Below are positions 21,513-34,350 of a DNA stretch of 64,000 bases, piece by piece. The notes below the pieces were generated by a model. The model was not told where the DNA came from, made no database searches, and saw nothing but the letters and a program-made list of their open reading frames with translations. Each line of letters opens with the position of its first letter. Within the stretch, counting starts at the first letter, position 1. Position numbers and translations under genes: made by a program. Source of the stretch: Lycium barbarum (lineage: Eukaryota > Streptophyta > Magnoliopsida > Solanales > Solanaceae); the NCBI RefSeq assembly GCF_019175385.1, contig NC_083338.1, positions 66,372,884 through 66,436,883 on the forward strand, read 5' to 3'.

Positions 21513-24195
21513 TTTCACGACCCAACTAGGGGTCGCGACGGGTACCCGGGGCTAACCACCGAGCACCGCTCGTTCTATGACTTATCCTACTCATTTAATG
21601 CTCTTTTATCAAATTTATACTCAAATCGTAAGAAAATCATTTTCCATTTGAAAACATAATTACTTTTATATACATAAGCCTCTCGGCTATCAAAATGGTA
21701 ATGTACACACACACACATATATATATGCATACATACAGTAATAACCTTGCGAGACCATATAACCCACTCTACGCATCTACGAGCCTTTACTGGAGTGCTA
21801 GACATAATGACGGGACAAGACCCCGTAATGCCCAAAATACATATACATATATATACACAAAAGTATAAACCCGATTAGCACCTCCGGAATAATAGAGTGC
21901 TCCTGAAAATCTGCTGATAGCCCCTATAGGTCTGCGCCGTCTCCAAAGAAAACGGACGTCAGTACGAATATTGTACTGAGTATGTAAGGCATAACAATGA
22001 AAATACATCGATGAGATAAAGGAAGCATCAACAAGGAGCAACTGTATAGGATCGTCACTTATAAAAGAAATAGCACATGCTGGCTTACCTCATATCCCTC
22101 ATCATATCATATATAACATGTTAGTGCCGACCAACGTACGGCCCGATCCATTACCCATATATCCCTCGTCCGGGATGATGTCATAAGATACCAGCTGATC
22201 AGGTGGCTATGCATCTATAGCGCCTCACCTTTTCCCCAAGTCCCCTGTATACATATACATATATATAATATACGTAGCGTGCATTAGAGCCCAATCAAAA
22301 GTGCTCTTTATCGGAGTGACGTAAGGTCGGTAACCCCCGATTATATTATTGAATAATCATCATTGCTTTGTCTCACCTTGAAGGAACAACTATTCTAAGG
22401 TGAGACTATCAATGAAGAATAGCATTAGGAGGGCATAGAATAAGATCATAAATCTCATAAGGCGCCAAATCATATACTTTGGAATCTTTAAAAATAGTCA
22501 TCATCCGTGAATAAAATTGAGAAATCAAGAAATAGCTCACATTCTTATCTCGTCATTGAAATCATAACTTGGAACCTTTAGACATGAAATCGTTCTTATC
22601 GTAGTCGTCATAGAAAAATGTTCTCATCTTTGGAATCATTGTCATTATGATAAAAATATGTCCATCATTGTTGTCATAAGAGCTTACAGAATCATAATTC
22701 TCTGGTTTGGAAAAATAGGGCATTTTGGGAAAACAGCTATGAATTATTAGGAGAGGAATTACGCCTTGGAGTCGTAAACATTTAACTTTTGAAGACGAGG
22801 AAGATATGGAAACATTTATGAAGTCATAGCATCGGAAATCATGCCTTTAGAAGCTCAATGATATTATAAGGATCACGAAATTCGTGGACTTCTAGCATTT
22901 GCGGAACCAATGATAATATGAGTTCGACACAAAGGTTTGTAACGAATGGATCATGCCTTTAGAAAGAAGGGGACTAGCCTTAACATACCTTTGACGTCTA
23001 ACTAAGCTATCGCTTGTTCGTTCTCCTTCGATATCACTCTCCAACCTTCAAGAGAGAATTCGCACTAATGTTAGTTAATCGATTATAAGAACGCGCTATT
23101 ATTTCTAGGGAAAATCGGGCAGCACTTCCTTTGTTTATACTACTTTCCCATATTTTATATCAACTCCCAAACGCTCACGACAACATTCACAATATTGCAA
23201 GCAACAATCATCATTTATATACTTTAAGCAAAATCCACCATTTCTCTCCAATTTCTTCACATTTATGATTATAGCTCGTTACTGCATTTCCTTGTATGTA
23301 ATACTTATTTCATGGTCTAAACATCCTTTATAACATATTCATAAACATAGCACACCAACATTTATGATTCCATTCAACTACCATTCAATTGTGACACTAT
23401 TCATCCATTTAAGACCCATCTTCTATGGTTTTCTACCATTCAAGCATCTTAGATTTACAACACCTTAAACAACATGATAAAGTCATGAAACTTACCTTGG
23501 ATGATGGTGAAACAAGCCTAGAGTGGAATCACTCTTTTAGCACAAAAACCCTTCTTCACCTCTTTTGGAATTTCTTGAAGGAGATGACTTCTACTTGAGT
23601 TTCATAAGCTTTGTTTCATGAATTTGATGTTGTTGATCTTGGATTTCCTTGGTGTTCTTATGGTTGAAGTGTTTGGAGACTTTTCTAGAGAGTTCTTGAG
23701 TTGTATGGATGAGAAATGAAATAAAATGAGGTTAGGGTCCCCTTTAATAACTCAAAATCTGATTTTTAATGAACTACAGTCGGGGTGTACAGTGGTCGTA
23801 AACCCCACTTTACGGGCCGTATACCGGTTTACGGTCCGTCCTCCACGGTCGTATTTAAGCATATCAGAAACAGAAAGGTTAGCTGAAGATCATGGCAGTT
23901 TACGACTCAGTTTACGGTCCGAATTTCGATTTACGGTCCGTATTCTGGGTCATATTTTATCTTTTCAACATTTAACAGAAAGTCAAAATTTTTGGAATGT
24001 TGAAGGACGATGGCACTTTACAGTCCGTAAATCACTTTACGGGCCGTAAATCACTTTATGACCACTGCCCTGAAATGAAATTCTGCAATTTTCTTATTTC
24101 CAAAATTCATGAATAGACATTGTAAAACATCTCACACTCATACCCTTCATTGGTCTATTTATTGTAGGCTCACTGAAAATTTCAGAGGTGTAACA
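21513..24195 (-). mobile_element. Solo LTR S2 (family 1, minus) inside E protease
   Basis: A 2683-bp minus-strand LTR is flanked by TGAAG (21508-21512 and 24196-24200). Its minus-strand 5' end is TGTTACACCTC; its other end has mutated from CA to AA (plus-strand TTTCACGACC). It contains the four-hairpin block (21809-21985), donor (GT at 23495), TATA-like box (about 23739-23746) and U3 palindromes (23795-24062). No internal region remains, so it is a recombination product. Confidence 0.92.
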
Positions 24196-26295
24196 TGAAG
24201 TGTCAACTCCAGTTGGTGAGTTAGTTATAGCCCGATGTGTCTATAAGGGTTGTCTAGTCAGAGTCTATCACCATGTTGTTCCAGCTGACCTATGTGAGTT
24301 AGAAATGGTAGATTTTGACGTAATCATGGGCATAGACTGGTTATATTCATGTTATGTGTCAGTTGATTGTAGAACCAAACCTATAAATTTCAAGTTTCCT
24401 AATGAGCCAGTCTTAGAGTGGAAGGGTGATTCAGTAAGTCCTAGGGGTAGGTTTATTTCTTACCTCAAGGCAAGAAAGATGGTGTCTAAGGGTTATATCT
24501 ATCATCTCGTTCGGGTTAGGGATTCAGCTTCCCAGACCCCAACTCTTCAATCAGTCTCTGTTGTTAATGAGTTCCCGGAAGTCTTTCCCGAGGACCTTCC
24601 CGGAATCCCTCCTGATAGGGAAATTGATTTCGCAATTGACCTATTCTCAGGTACGAAACCTATATCTATTCCACCTTATAGGATGGCTCCAGCTGAATTA
24701 CGCGAGCTTAAGGCTCAACTCAAAGATCTTTTAGACAAGGGTTTTATCCGACCCAGTGTCTCTCCATGGGGTGCCCCAGTCCTTTTCGTTTGCAAGAAAG
24801 ATGGTTCTTTGCGTATGTGCATTGACTATCGTCAGCTTAATAAAGTCACGGCCAAGAACAAATACCCCTTTCCACGAATAAATGACTTATTTGATCAGCT
24901 TCAGGGTGCCTAATGTTACTCCAAGATAGATCTCCGATCAGGTTACCATCAGCTTAAGGTTAGGGGACAAGATATTCCTAAGACAGCCTTTAGAACCAGA
25001 TATGGTCATTTGGAATTCTATGTCATGTCTTTCGGTTTGACCAATGCCCCAGCAGCATTTATGGACCTCATGAATCGAGTCTTCAAGCCATACCTCGACC
25101 TCTTTGTCATTGTCTTCATAGATGATATCCTCATTTGCTCCCGTAGTGAGGCTGAGCACGCAGAACACCTTCGTATAGTTCTTCAGATTCTTAAGGACCG
25201 CAAGTTGTATGGAAAATTCTCTAAGTGTAAATTTTGGCTCAAGTCAGTAGCCTTCTTAGGTCATGTGATTTCTGGTGAGGGTGTTCAGGTTGACTCTCAG
25301 AAGATTGAGGTCATTAAGAATTGGCGCAGACCCGCATCAGTTTCAGATATCCGCAGTTTCTTGGGTCTAGCAGGCTATTAGCGACGTTTTGTAGAGGGGT
25401 TTTCGTTTGTTTCAGCACCATTGACCAAGCTGATGAAGAAGGAAGTTAAATTTCAGTGGTCAGATGCCTATTAGCGTAGTTTCGAGGAATTAAAAACGAG
25501 ACTGACTTCTGCGCCAGTTTTGACTTTACCAGAGGGAACCGAAAGGTTCGTGGTTTATTGTGATGCTTCGGGAGTTGGTCTCGGATGTGTCTTAATGCAG
25601 CATGGTAAGGTTGTAGCTTATGCATCTCGTCAGCACAAGGTTCACGAAAAGAATTATCCGACTCATGACCTAGAGTTAGCAACTGTAGTTTTTGCACTTA
25701 AGATATGGCTTCATTATTTGTATGGAGTGCATGTTGATATCTTCATAGATCATAAAAGCCTGCAGTATATCTTCAAATAAAGGGAGCTGAATCTTAGGCA
25801 AAGGAGATGGCTCGAGTTGCTTAAGGATTATGATGTGGATATTCTTTATCATCCGGGGAAAGCGAATGTTGTAGCTGATGCTCTTAGTCGGCGTTCCATG
25901 GGAATTTTAGCCCACGTGGACGTGGATAAGAGAGTTATGACAAAGGAAGTTCACTGTTTGGCCAATCTTGGAGTTCGACTTTTGGACTCCGAGGATGGTG
26001 GTGTAGTTGTTCAGAATAGGGCTCTTTCCTCTTTAGTAGTTGAAGTCAAGGAGAAACAGTTTAATGATCCCTACTTGTTGCAGCTGAAAGAGGGGATTCA
26101 CAAGCATAAGACGATGGCTTTCGAACAAAGGGGAGATGATGGTACCTTGAGGTACCGAGGTAGATTGTGTGTTCCAGATGTAGATGGACTTAGAAAGCGA
26201 ATAATGTCAGAAGCTCACAATTCCAGGTATTCCATTGACCCAGGTTCCACTAAGATGTATCATGATCTTAAGGAGATTTACTGGTGGAACGATAT
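24196..26295 (+). pseudogene. pol: Element E pol, part 2: protease end, RT, RNase H, integrase start
   Basis: After S2 the frame resumes with the C-terminal protease ([26 protein letters not shown]). Reverse transcriptase follows ([20 protein letters not shown] near 25115-25140), then RNase H ([10 protein letters not shown] near 25557) and the integrase zinc-finger region ([16 protein letters not shown]). In-frame stops lie at 24911 (TAA, CAA in relatives), 25379 (TAG), 25472 (TAG) and 25778 (TAA). No frameshift is needed to follow it. Element D interrupts the frame at 26296, inside the GAT-ATG codons just before the zinc-finger cysteines. Confidence 0.92.
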
Positions 26296-29208
26296 TGTCA
26301 CGACCCAACCCCGTAGGCCGTGACTAGTGCCCGATCTGGGCACCCAAACCCATCTATCAAACGTATTCAAATATATAGCGGAAGCCGACAAGGCTATATT
26401 CCAAATACAGATAATTTCTAGAAAAATTTCGACAGAGTTTCCTTTGTTTTTCGGACTAACCAGAATAACCCTGTACACAGCAAACACCAACAGAGGCCAC
26501 ACAGGGCTAATCAAAGCAATGCACAAACATATGCGGACCGGCCGCCTCGGCGTATGGAATCGCCCAAACAGCATATACACATAAGCATACAGACAGACCA
26601 TAACCCACAAACATGTCCACAGACCTCTAAACTAACCGACAGAATCATATGACGGGACAGGGCCCCGCCGTACCCAAATAGTCAGATATGCAGAAATATA
26701 TACATGGCGAAAGATATATATACCAAAAGTGGACTCCGAATCAAGGGAGTACTCTGAAATAGCAGAAGTGAAGCCTACAGTGGTGGATCACCGGCGTCTG
26801 CACCTGCGGGCATGAAACGCAGCCCCCCCGAAGGAAGGGGGTCAGTACGAAAGATGTACTGAGCAGGTAAAGCATGGAGTACAAAAATATAGGCCGCAAC
26901 TGAAAGCGAACAGAATACCAAAGAGAGAAATGCCGAACAGTATATCAAAATGTTTATCAAAATCATATATACATAATGCAAACAAAATCATGCAAAGCTC
27001 AGGAACGTGGTCACCACTTCGACGCTGGTGCCACACACAGCATAACACCAGAAGGTTCAAATCTCCGTACATCCCCAAACACACACATATGAGCGTATCA
27101 TATCACAGCCATATCACAGCATAACTCCAAACGGAACCCGGCCCTATGGCAAGGCCTCGGGGAACCGTGACACAGCATACGGCCGAATCATCATAGAGCG
27201 CACGAATCATAACCGGCCCGGGAACCGGTGAACGAAGTCATAATAAGGCACGAGCGGAGTCGTGAGCAAACAATGCAATTTGTATATCAAAATAGCCTTT
27301 CAAAACTTGATTACTTCATAAGTCAATTCATTAACCAAAATAGTCAAATAATTAATTAGTACGAAAGTCTATTTCACAAAATATTTCCAAAGTGGTACAT
27401 ATGGCTCAAAACATAACTTAGTATCTCATGGTGTTCAAAACATTATTTCATAAAAGATAAATTCCAAATTCGAAGATTCTTTATCGAAGCTTATCAAAAA
27501 AAAAAGAGCCTAGTAGGACAAATAAGGCATCTCGGGGTTAGCGGGCCCACCTCGGGTCAAGTCGAGGTGGAAAACATAATTTATGAGCATTTCGGGTCTA
27601 TAGGATCATACATAAAGATTTCAAAGCAATCCGATTGCATTTTCATAAGTTTCGGACGTTTGATTGCTTTCTAGCCAAAATAGGAACATTAGGCTTCAAT
27701 TGAATTGAATGAATAGTAGCCATTCTATAGATCGGATTTTGAGGAGCGGAAATGCTCCCGGGGTTCCGATATCAACCTAACATACTAAGACATGCCAAAA
27801 GAAGAAGTGGGAAGCTTTACATACCTTATAAACGTCTTATGCTCACCCCAAACTCAAATCCCGATTCGTCCAGAATCTGCAAATGGTCAAAGTTACCTAT
27901 TAGAGATTCTTAAGCTTAAAAATCCCATTAACTTCATTTTTTGCCTATCGAAATTTCGGCAGCATTTCCCCTATATATCTAACACCCCCGAGACTTAGCT
28001 CGGCTCAAAATACATCAACAACAACCCAAACATCACAAACAACACAAACCACAACTAAAGCACTTTAACTTCAATATTCTTCCTTACTATATAAGTTGAC
28101 AACTTTCATTCAAACTTCACAATACCAAACTAATGTTCACCTTATTGTATTCATTCACCCATTCAAGGTCATTCAAACACATCCCAATTATATTCCACAC
28201 ACTATACATAATTTCAAGAAGTTCCTTACTTTCCATATTTCATCCAAAACATCAACACTTACGACGAACGTACTAACTCGCATTGTTTCATTCCAAATTC
28301 ATTAACAACAACCATAAATCACATTAAAAGCCTTAATATCATAATTATACAACGATATACACAAATATACCGAAATTATATACTTTCCCATAATAATCCG
28401 CAATCATTTTCAACACCAACTCAATTCGTTAAACATTCATTTACGTTATAAAGGTCACAACGACGCAACTAACGAACTAAATAGAATTCGATTCTCCTTC
28501 CTTTCCAAACCATATAAGTCACAGCCACAACAACATATATACACACACCCACGGTTTTATTCACACATCAATACTACGGAATTCTCGTCTATTCTCAATC
28601 CTTAACACATTCATACCAATTCCATAACATTAAAATAGCAAAATTCTTACCTTTTCTTGAATTTCCGACTTGCCGCGAACGTGCTCCTTTCACCAAACTA
28701 ATTGTACCCCGTTGAAGAGCATCTTGAGTACTCTACAATTATGGAAGGAACAAAACTTTTGGATCAAAATCAAGGCTTGGAGAATTTTTTTTTTGGTTGG
28801 CAAAGTGAGGTTCGGCCGAGTGAGCTTTTGAGCTCAAAGTTGAGTTATGATTTTTTTCTTGATAATTCCAAATGAATTCATTGATATATATCCACATAAA
28901 GGTCATGTGCATAACACATGACTTTTAAAAGTGGGCTTGGACCAAGCCTAGTGGCCGGCCACCCCACCTCTTTGGGCCTAAATTTTTGTTCAATTTTCCT
29001 TGGCCCAATTCATTATAATCCCGTTTTGTAATTCCCGAAACTAATTTCCGAAATTCCAAATTTACCCTCGGCCTTCCCCAATGTATTTACACCAATAATT
29101 TCGCAACCAACATAGTCATATTATCTAGAATCAAAATATTTCCTTATAACACACAAGTCTTATTCATTTTTCTCGATTTCCAACTATGCGAAAACACGGG
29201 ACATAACA
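26296..29208 (-). repeat. Element D 3' LTR
   Basis: A 2913-bp LTR reads TGTTATGTCCCG from 29208 on the minus strand to GTCGTGACA at 26296. U3 lacks ACGGNCCGT palindromes. Instead it has GTCATGTG (28902-28909) and CACATGAC (28915-28922) just before a TATATA box. A donor AAAAG/GTAAGA follows (GT at 28650), then a CCACCTC/GAGGTGG hairpin (27547-27570) and the four-hairpin block (about 26651-26873). Confidence 0.95.
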
Positions 29209-29243
29209 TTCTCCCCCCTTAAGAACATTCGTCCCCGAATGTT
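29209..29243 (-). promoter_or_regulatory. Element D pre-PPT hairpin and polypurine tract
   Basis: On the minus strand AACATTCG and CGAATGTT (29243-29224) form a perfect 8-bp stem with loop GGGA. AAGGGGGGAGAA then abuts the LTR at 29208. Confidence 0.82.
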
Positions 29244-29309
29244 AAATTAGTCTTATAATATAACGGGGGAGTCTCCCTTTATAGTCAGCACACACAATTC
29301 ATTCGTCAA

Positions 29310-32300
29310 TCAATACAACAAATTTGAAGGGTTTAGATTACCTGTGGACGTCGGGAACAAATGAGGGTATTTCTTCTTCATCTCGTCCTCCGCTTCCCAA
29401 GTCATCTCCTCCCGATTGTTGTTGCGCCACAGGACTTTAACGGAGGGCACTTCTTTAGTGCGTAGTCTCCTCACCTATCGATCCAGAATAGATACAGGCT
29501 GCTCGTCATAAGACAACTGCTCCGTTACCTGAATGTCATCCACTGGAAATATCCTGGAAGGATCACCAATACATTTCCGCAACATAGACACATGAAACAC
29601 CGGGTGTACGACCTCCAAGTCGGATGGTAAATCTAGCTCGTAGGCGACCTCGCCTATCTTTCGAACGATCTGATACGGCCCAATGTACCGGGGGCTCAAC
29701 TTACCCTTTCTACCGAATCTCATGACACCCTTCATAGGCGACACCTTCAGAAATACCCAGTCGCCAATCTGGAACTCTAGTGGTCGACGTCGTCTGTCTG
29801 CATATGCTTTCTGCCGACTCTGTGCAGCCAATAATCGCTCCCGAATAAGCTTTACCTTATCTACTGCTTCATGGATCACATCTGGCCCGATTAACTTAGT
29901 CTCGCCCACGTCGAACCAACCAATAGGAGATCTGCATCTTCTGCCATAAAGGGCTTCATACGGTGCCATCTGAATGCTGGAGTGATAACTATTATTATAG
30001 GCAAACTCAATAAGCGGCAAATGATCATCCCAGCTGCCCCTGAAATCAATAACGCAGGCCCGTAACATATCATCCAGCGTCTGAATAGTGCGCTCGGCCT
30101 GCCCGTCGGACTGAGGATGAAAGGCTGTACTGAGGCTCACCTGAGTCCCTAATCCCTCCTGAAATGACCTCCAGAAATTTGCCGTGAACTGGGCACCTCG
30201 GTCAGTAATAATGGATACAGGGACTCCGTGAAGTCTGACTATCTCTCTGATATACAGTCTAGCATAGTCCTCAGCCGAATAAGTAGTCCGGACTGGAAGA
30301 AAATGGGCTGATTTCGTCAATCTGTCAACAATAACCCAAATAGAATCATACCTGCGTGGAGTACGCGGTAACCCAACGACGAAATCCATATTAATCATCT
30401 CCCATTTCCAGGCTGGAATTTTCATCTCCTGTAATAACCCACCGGGCTTCTGGTGTTCAATTTTAACCTGCTGGAAATTCGGGCACTGACTAACGTACTC
30501 TGCAATATCTTTCTTCATACCGTCCCACCAATACAAACTTCTGAGATCATGATACATTTTAGTGGAACCAGGATGAACAGAATACCGTGCATTATGCGCC
30601 TCGCCCATAATCTGTCGCCGTAGGCCTGCAACATCTGGTACACAGAATCTGCCTTCATATAATAATACCCCTTCAAGCGAGATTTCAAACGGAGTCTTTG
30701 CTTTATTAAGGGCCACATCTCTGTACTGAATCAGAATAGGATCTTCGAACTGACGCTGCTTTACCTCTGCTATAATAGATGATTCAGCAACTGCACGAAC
30801 AGAAATCCCAGAATCTCCAGAATCCGCCAAACGAACTCCAAGGCTGGCCAACTGATGAATTTCACGAACCAAGTCTTTCTTATCAGATGGTACATCAGCT
30901 AAACTGCCTATGGACTTGCGGCTAAGTGCATCCGCTACCACATTGGCTTTTCCAGGATGATACAAAATATCAACGTCATAATCTTTCAATAATTCAAGCC
31001 ATCTTCTCTGCCGCAAATTCAATTCTTTCTGCTTAAAAATATACTGGAGACTTTTATGGTCCGTATAAATATCAACGTGGACCCCATATAAATAATGCCG
31101 CCAAATCAAGATCATGAGTGCGATAATTCTTCTCGTGCGGCCTGAGCTGCCGGGAAGCATAGGCTATGACTCGACCGTGCTGCATCAACACACAACCTAT
31201 CCCAATACCAGAGGCGTCACAATAGACAACATACCCATCTGATCCCTCTGGAAGAGTCAAAACTGGTGCTGAAACTAACTTTTCTTTCAACATCTGGAAG
31301 CTGCGCTCGCAGGCATCGGTCCACAGAAATTTCGCTGCTTTCTGAGTAAGCTTCGTCAGTGGTGCTGCAATAGAAGAAAACTTCTCCACGAACCTGCGAT
31401 AATACCCGGCTAATCCCAGAAAACTGCGCACCTCTGTCGGTTTAGTAGGCCTGGGCCAATTCTGCACAGCCTCAATCTTCTGCGTATCGACCCGAATACC
31501 GTCTGCGCCGACAATATGGCCCAAGAATGCCACAGAAGTTAACCAAAATTCACATTTGGAGAATTTAGCATATAATTTCTGCTGACGGAGAATACCAAGT
31601 ACCGTCCTCAAATGAGCCGAATGCTCCTCGGCTGATCGCGAGTAAATCAGAATATCGTCAATGAACACAATAACAAACATATCCAAGAAAGGCCGAAATA
31701 CCCGATTCACGAGATCCATAAATACCGTTGGAGCATTAGTCAACCCGAAAGACATAACTCTGAATTCATAATGCCCGTACCGGGTCCTGAAAGCAGTCTT
31801 CGGGATATCTGATTCTCGCACTCGCACCTGATGATAACCTGAGCGCAGATCTACCTTCGAAAAATATTTAGCACCCTGCAACTGATCAAACAAATCATCA
31901 ATCCGGGGGAGGGGATATTTATTCTTTATAGTCACCTTATTCAGTTGCCGATAATCAGTACACATCCGCAGTGACCCATATTTCTTTCTCACAAATAATA
32001 CCGGCGCTCCCCAGGGTGATGTACTGGGTTTGATAAAACCCTTATCCAACAAATCTTTCAGCTGCTCTTTCAATTCCTTCAATTCAGTCGGTGTCATTCT
32101 GTACGGAGGAATAGATATAGGCTGCGTATCCGGCAACAGCTCTATGGTAAAATCTATCTCCCGCTCGGGCGGAAGACCCGGAAGCTCATCAGGAAATACA
32201 TCTGGGAATTCATTAACGACCGGAACAGACTGAATAGTAGGTGTCTCAGCTGTAGTGTCATGCACACGAACCAAATGATAGATATAGCGTTTCTGAATCA

Positions 32301-32779
32301 TCTTCTTAGCCTTGAGGTACGAAATAAACTTACCCCTCGGCGATGCTGTAGACCCGAACCACTCTATAACTGGTTCCCCTGGAAACTAAAAACGGACTAC
32401 CTTTTTTTGGCCGTCAACATTAGCATAACAGGAAGCTAACCAGTCCATACCCATAATGACGTCGAATTCCAGCATATCTAATTCTATCAAATCAGCTTTA
32501 GTGCAGCGATCACATATAGTCACAGAACAATCCCTATATACCTGCCTCGCTATAATACAATCCCCGACCGGTGTAGCGACCTCAAATGGCTCTATAGGCT
32601 CAGACACTATCCCAAATTTTACTAGCAACAAGCGGGGAAATATACGATAAAGTAGAACCAGGGTCAATCAATGCATATACAGATCTGGAGAAAACCAGTA
32701 ATGTACCTGTGATGACATTCGGCGAAGCCTCCTGATCCTGGCTTCTGGCCAATGCGTATATGCGGTTCGAGGGACCGCT
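29310..32779 (-). pseudogene. pol: Element D pol: protease to chromodomain, damaged
   Basis: The protease shows ALIDPGSTLSYI (near 32670), RT shows FIDDILIYS (near 31650) and RNase [11 protein letters not shown]. Integrase has CPNFQQVK (second zinc-finger cysteine lost), the [14 protein letters not shown] and GQAERT catalytic region, and a chromodomain-like tail ending KKKYPHLF. Breaks in reading order: a one-base frameshift in an A-run near 32615; TAG at 32388-32386 (CAG in relatives); a deletion of about 28-29 bases in RNase H near 31100; and TAG at 29477-29475, just before the chromodomain. The three integrase acidic residues are present. This part still has one 561-codon open stretch (31160-29475). 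Confidence 0.93.
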
Positions 32780-34146
32780 AGAACCTGAAACACCACCGCG
32801 GCCTCGACCGCGTCCCGCCGGTGTCGGCGCACCTCGCCCTGCAGGGCGTGCAACAGATGGAGCAGATGATGAACCGGCGGCTGACCCTGTCGGCTGAGCC
32901 ACACTACCAGAACCGCTAGCCAACGGACAATCTCGCATAAAATGGCCCTGACCACCGCACGAAAAACAAGCTCCAGTAGCTCGATAGCACTCCCCAGGAT
33001 GAGACTTCCCGCAATGAGAACAACGGGGCCTGGGTGGTCTGGCCTGGCTGGGGCCTCTAGATACCTGTGAACCTGCCGCCCTGGAGCCCTGACCGGCCCC
33101 AGACGGTCCTGCACTATCAAACCTCCTGCCGCCAGACTGAGTACTCCGGCCGGATGGAGGAAGCTGTCTGCCTGTCTGCCTGTCTGCTGCTGCTGAGGCT
33201 GCCCGCCTCGAGAATCTCCAGAATATCCCGCGGACCTAACCCTCTTGGGCGACCTCCTGTCCCGATCTCTGCTAGAATAATTAGACCTGTGACGGTCATC
33301 CATACCTAGCGCGTAAGCCTGAAGTCGGGCAATATCCATATCTGTCTGCAATGACACTGCCATACAGCCGTCGATCAAATAACGATCCAACCCCATAACA
33401 TATCTGTGCATCCGATCGGACATATCTGCTACTACGGCAGGTGCATACCGGGCCAGGGAATCAAACTCCAGATTATACTCGCGAACGCTCCGACCCCTCT
33501 GCTGCAGATGTAAAAATCGATCAGCCCGCGCCCGCCGCAACTCTGGGGGCAGAAAGTGGCGGGTAAAAGCAGTCACAAACTCGTCCCAAGTAGCTGGAGG
33601 AGCACCCTCACCCCTGGATAGCTCCCAGGACTCATACCAGTGAGCAGCAACATCCCGTAGTCTATGCGAGGCCAACTCGACCGACTCGGTCTCTGAAGCC
33701 CTGACCAAGTCTAGTGAGCGCCGCATCCCCCGAATAAAGTCATGGGGGTCCTCATCGGGCTTAGACCCGAAAAACTCTGGAGGGCCACACAATAAGAACT
33801 CTCGAACCCGCAGGCTGTCACGCCTGTCATCATCATCATCGTCCCTCCGCCCGCGTCTGCGAGCCTGCCCCGCTACCAATGTGGTCAGCAACTGTACAGC
33901 CTCCCTCAGGGTCCTGTCCTCCGCCCCTGGCTGAGGAGCTGGAGTCTCGGGAGCGGGTACTCGGGCCCCTGGAGCTGCTGATGGACCTGCTCCAGGCTCC
34001 GCCTGTGGTGGTGTAGCGGATCCCTCTGAATGGGGCACAACCTCGGGCAAATCATAAACACGAGCCCGGGTAACTCGCTGTGCCTGACTAGTCCCTGCTA
34101 TCCCTGCCTTGCCCTTCTGGGCTGCCGTTGCCTTCTTCGGAGGCAT
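32780..34146 (-). pseudogene. gag: Element D gag, with a frameshift in a CAGA-rich repeat
   Basis: Gag starts MPPKKATAAQKGKAG at 34146; an ATG four codons upstream is less like the sister starts. The capsid region includes FFGSKPDEDPHDFI, WYESWELSRGEGAPPATW and LPPELRRARADRFLHLQQ. A frameshift falls near 33160-33185, in tandem GGCAGACA repeats, so the zinc-knuckle part (CFSCGGQGHFMRDC, near 32970-32930) is read in another frame. A second shift in protease restores the original frame. The gene is GC-rich compared with E and F gag. TTTGCAG/TG directly before the ATG resembles a splice acceptor. Confidence 0.9.
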
Positions 34147-34334
34147 CACTGCAAACACAATAACGAATCAGATCAAAATCATCCTAATAGCACAGCTCTA
34201 ACGCACGATCTAAGATTCCAAAGAAAAGTAACACCCTAAATGCCCTGTAGCCTCCTGTTTATAGATGTGGTGCACAACACACCGATAAACAAGACTCTAC
34301 GAGACACGGCCTGTGGACATTCCGAGGACAAACT

Positions 34335-34346
34335 GCTCTGATACCA
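34335..34346 (-). promoter_or_regulatory. Element D primer-binding site
   Basis: Minus-strand TGGTATCAGAGC, four bases inside the 5' LTR end at 34351, is the exact complement of the initiator tRNA-Met 3' end. Confidence 0.92.
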
Positions 34347-34350
34347 CTTT

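Noticed and set aside
31072..31160. Programmed frameshift in D RNase H
   Set aside because: Comparison with A and G shows about 28-29 bases are missing there, so it is a deletion.
33117..33299. Independent small ORF within D gag
   Set aside because: Translation is an out-of-frame reading of the gag zinc-knuckle linker.
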